In this document: positions 5,351-6,347 of the stretch, piece by piece
Layout: each line of letters begins with the position of its first letter
Numbering within the stretch: position 1 is the stretch's first letter
NCBI GenBank assembly: GCA_021828635.1
Contig: JAJZEJ010000335.1
Span: forward strand, 1 to 6,347
Direction of reading: 5' to 3'
Length of the DNA stretch: 6,347 bases
DNA from: Chloroflexota bacterium
Lineage (GTDB): Bacteria > Chloroflexota > Ktedonobacteria > Ktedonobacterales > Ktedonobacteraceae
Notes under the pieces: generated by a model
Seen by the model: the letters and a program-made list of their open reading frames with translations, nothing else
Told to the model about the DNA's origin: nothing
Database searches by the model: none
Made by a program: the position numbers and the translations under genes

Positions 5351-6347
5351 TTACTGCTCCTCGCCGGTTTTGCGCATGGTGGGGAAGAGAATCACGTCTC
5401 GAATCGACTCCTGGTCGGCCATCAGCATTGCCAAACGGTCGATGCCGATACCGAGACCGCCGGTTGGTGGCATACCCGTCTCCATCGCATCCAGAAAATC
5501 CTCGTCAAGCACCTGCGCTTCCTCATCGCCCAGGTCACGCTGGCGCATCTGGTCCTCGAAGCGAGCGCGTTGGTCAAGCGGATCGTTCAGTTCGGTGAAA
5601 GCGTTGCCGAGTTCCAGACCACCGACGAAAGGCTGGAAGCGTTCAGCCAACTGCGGGATCGGGTGCAGTTTCGCCAGTGGCGAGATGTCTAATGGATAGT
5701 CGATCAGGAACAGCGCCTGCTTGAGTTGTGGAATACCCTTGCGGAACATCGCTTTCATCAAGTCGTCGATCAAGCGGCCACGCCCTAAGCTGGGATTGAC
5801 CTCGTAGCCTTGCGCACGCATGGCCGCAGCCAGACTATCGCGCTCAGGATGTTTATTGGCATCAATGCCGGTATATTCGGCAATGGCATCTAACATGAGG
5901 ATACGCGGCCAGGGTGGCGTCAGGTCAATTTCGGTTCCCTGATAGACGACTTTGGGCGAACCTTTGACCTCTTGCGCAATAGAGCAGATCATCTCTTCGA
6001 CCAGCTTCATAATATCATTATAGTCAGCATATGCCTGATAGCATTCCATCATGGTAAATTCAGGATTATGGTTGCGATCAATGCCCTCATTACGAAAATC
6101 ACGTCCGATTTCATAGACTCGTTCAAAGCCGCCAACAATTAAGCGTTTTAGATAGAGTTCAACAGCAATACGTAGATAGAGGTCACGGTCTAATGCATTG
6201 TGATGAGTGACAAAAGGGCGGGCTGTCGCACCGCCATAGAGCGGCTGGAGAATCGGTGTCTCGACCTCAAGGAAACCATGCGTATCCAGGTAGCGGCGCA
6301 TCGCGCTGATCGTGCGGCTACGGATCACAAAGACCTCGCTGACCTAC
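5351..6347 (-). CDS. lysS: Lysyl-tRNA synthetase, class II, partial (C-terminal catalytic domain)
   Basis: The visible frame encodes the class II catalytic domain that charges tRNA(Lys) with lysine. Numbering from the GTG codon at 6326-6328: motif 1 region GFLEVETPILQ (18-28), GGATARPFVTHHNALD (32-47), motif 2 FRNEG (78-82) with NHNPEFTMMECYQAYADY (86-103), YPLDISPLAK (211-220), GLELGNAFTELNDP (237-250), and motif 3 GGLGIGIDR (290-298), then IRDVILFPTMR to the TAA at 5351-5353. These match lysyl-tRNA synthetase rather than the short paralogue EpmA. The N-terminal anticodon-binding OB domain (roughly 170 residues) is missing because the window ends. Going upstream the frame is open to 6343, then meets TAG at 6344-6346, where family members usually have Glu or a similar residue (as in NPEVRETF). 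This may be a substitution, a one-base insertion, or a contig-end error. Internal GTG or ATG codons are not credible starts for a complete enzyme. Confidence 0.93.

Noticed and set aside
5351..6328. The lysS-like frame as a complete EpmA/PoxA-type short paralogue of about 325 aa
   Set aside because: The length matches, but the GGATARPFVTHHNALD, LYLRIAVELYLKRL and GNAFTELNDP segments are those of true lysyl-tRNA synthetase, and the apparent start is an internal GTG in a conserved segment.

Overview
The window most likely comes from the Chloroflexota, probably a Ktedonobacteria-like bacterium. This rests on the style of the FtsH and lysyl-tRNA synthetase proteins, a base composition near 50% GC judged by eye, and long perfect hairpins placed directly after stop codons. 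The assignment is an inference from family resemblance; no database search was possible.

Layout from left to right: a 26-bp perfect palindrome (5-57) closes ftsH, a membrane AAA+ zinc protease on the minus strand (65-2038). Upstream of ftsH is a gene-poor stretch of about 400 bases. It appears to hold a perfect extended -10 promoter inside an operator-like inverted repeat, a leader of about 240 nt with an 8-codon upstream ORF behind a consensus Shine-Dalgarno, and a REP/MITE-like palindromic element (2388-2469) whose right edge supplies the stop codon of the next gene. That gene is comF (minus, 2466-3170), an amidophosphoribosyltransferase-like competence protein. It overlaps by four bases (ATGA) a two-segment membrane protein of unknown function (3167-4018), so the two form a translationally coupled pair read from a promoter near 4055-4083.

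The next intergenic region (4019-4433) is divergent and is the most interesting part of the window. A TTGACA promoter drives a structured leader recognisable as a ykkC-family riboswitch aptamer (about 4243-4365). It has the CUAGGGUUCCG box, the CUGG-CCGAG box, hairpins matching P1, P1a and P2, and a closing P0-like helix that begins almost exactly at the predicted transcription start. A 10-bp hairpin (4358-4387) uses the same bases as the 3' strand of P0 and is therefore mutually exclusive with it. The controlled gene encodes a 10-TM EamA/DMT-family transporter (4434-5291, plus). That gene and the convergent lysS (lysyl-tRNA synthetase, minus, 5351 to the window edge) share one 27-bp perfect bidirectional terminator hairpin that fills the entire gap between their stop codons.

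The genes do not form one pathway. The window is a housekeeping stretch (ftsH, comF, lysS) with one riboswitch-controlled exporter-like gene. The lysS reading frame meets an in-frame TAG three bases from the window edge, at a place where the conserved protein should continue; this may be a contig-end error or a real lesion.
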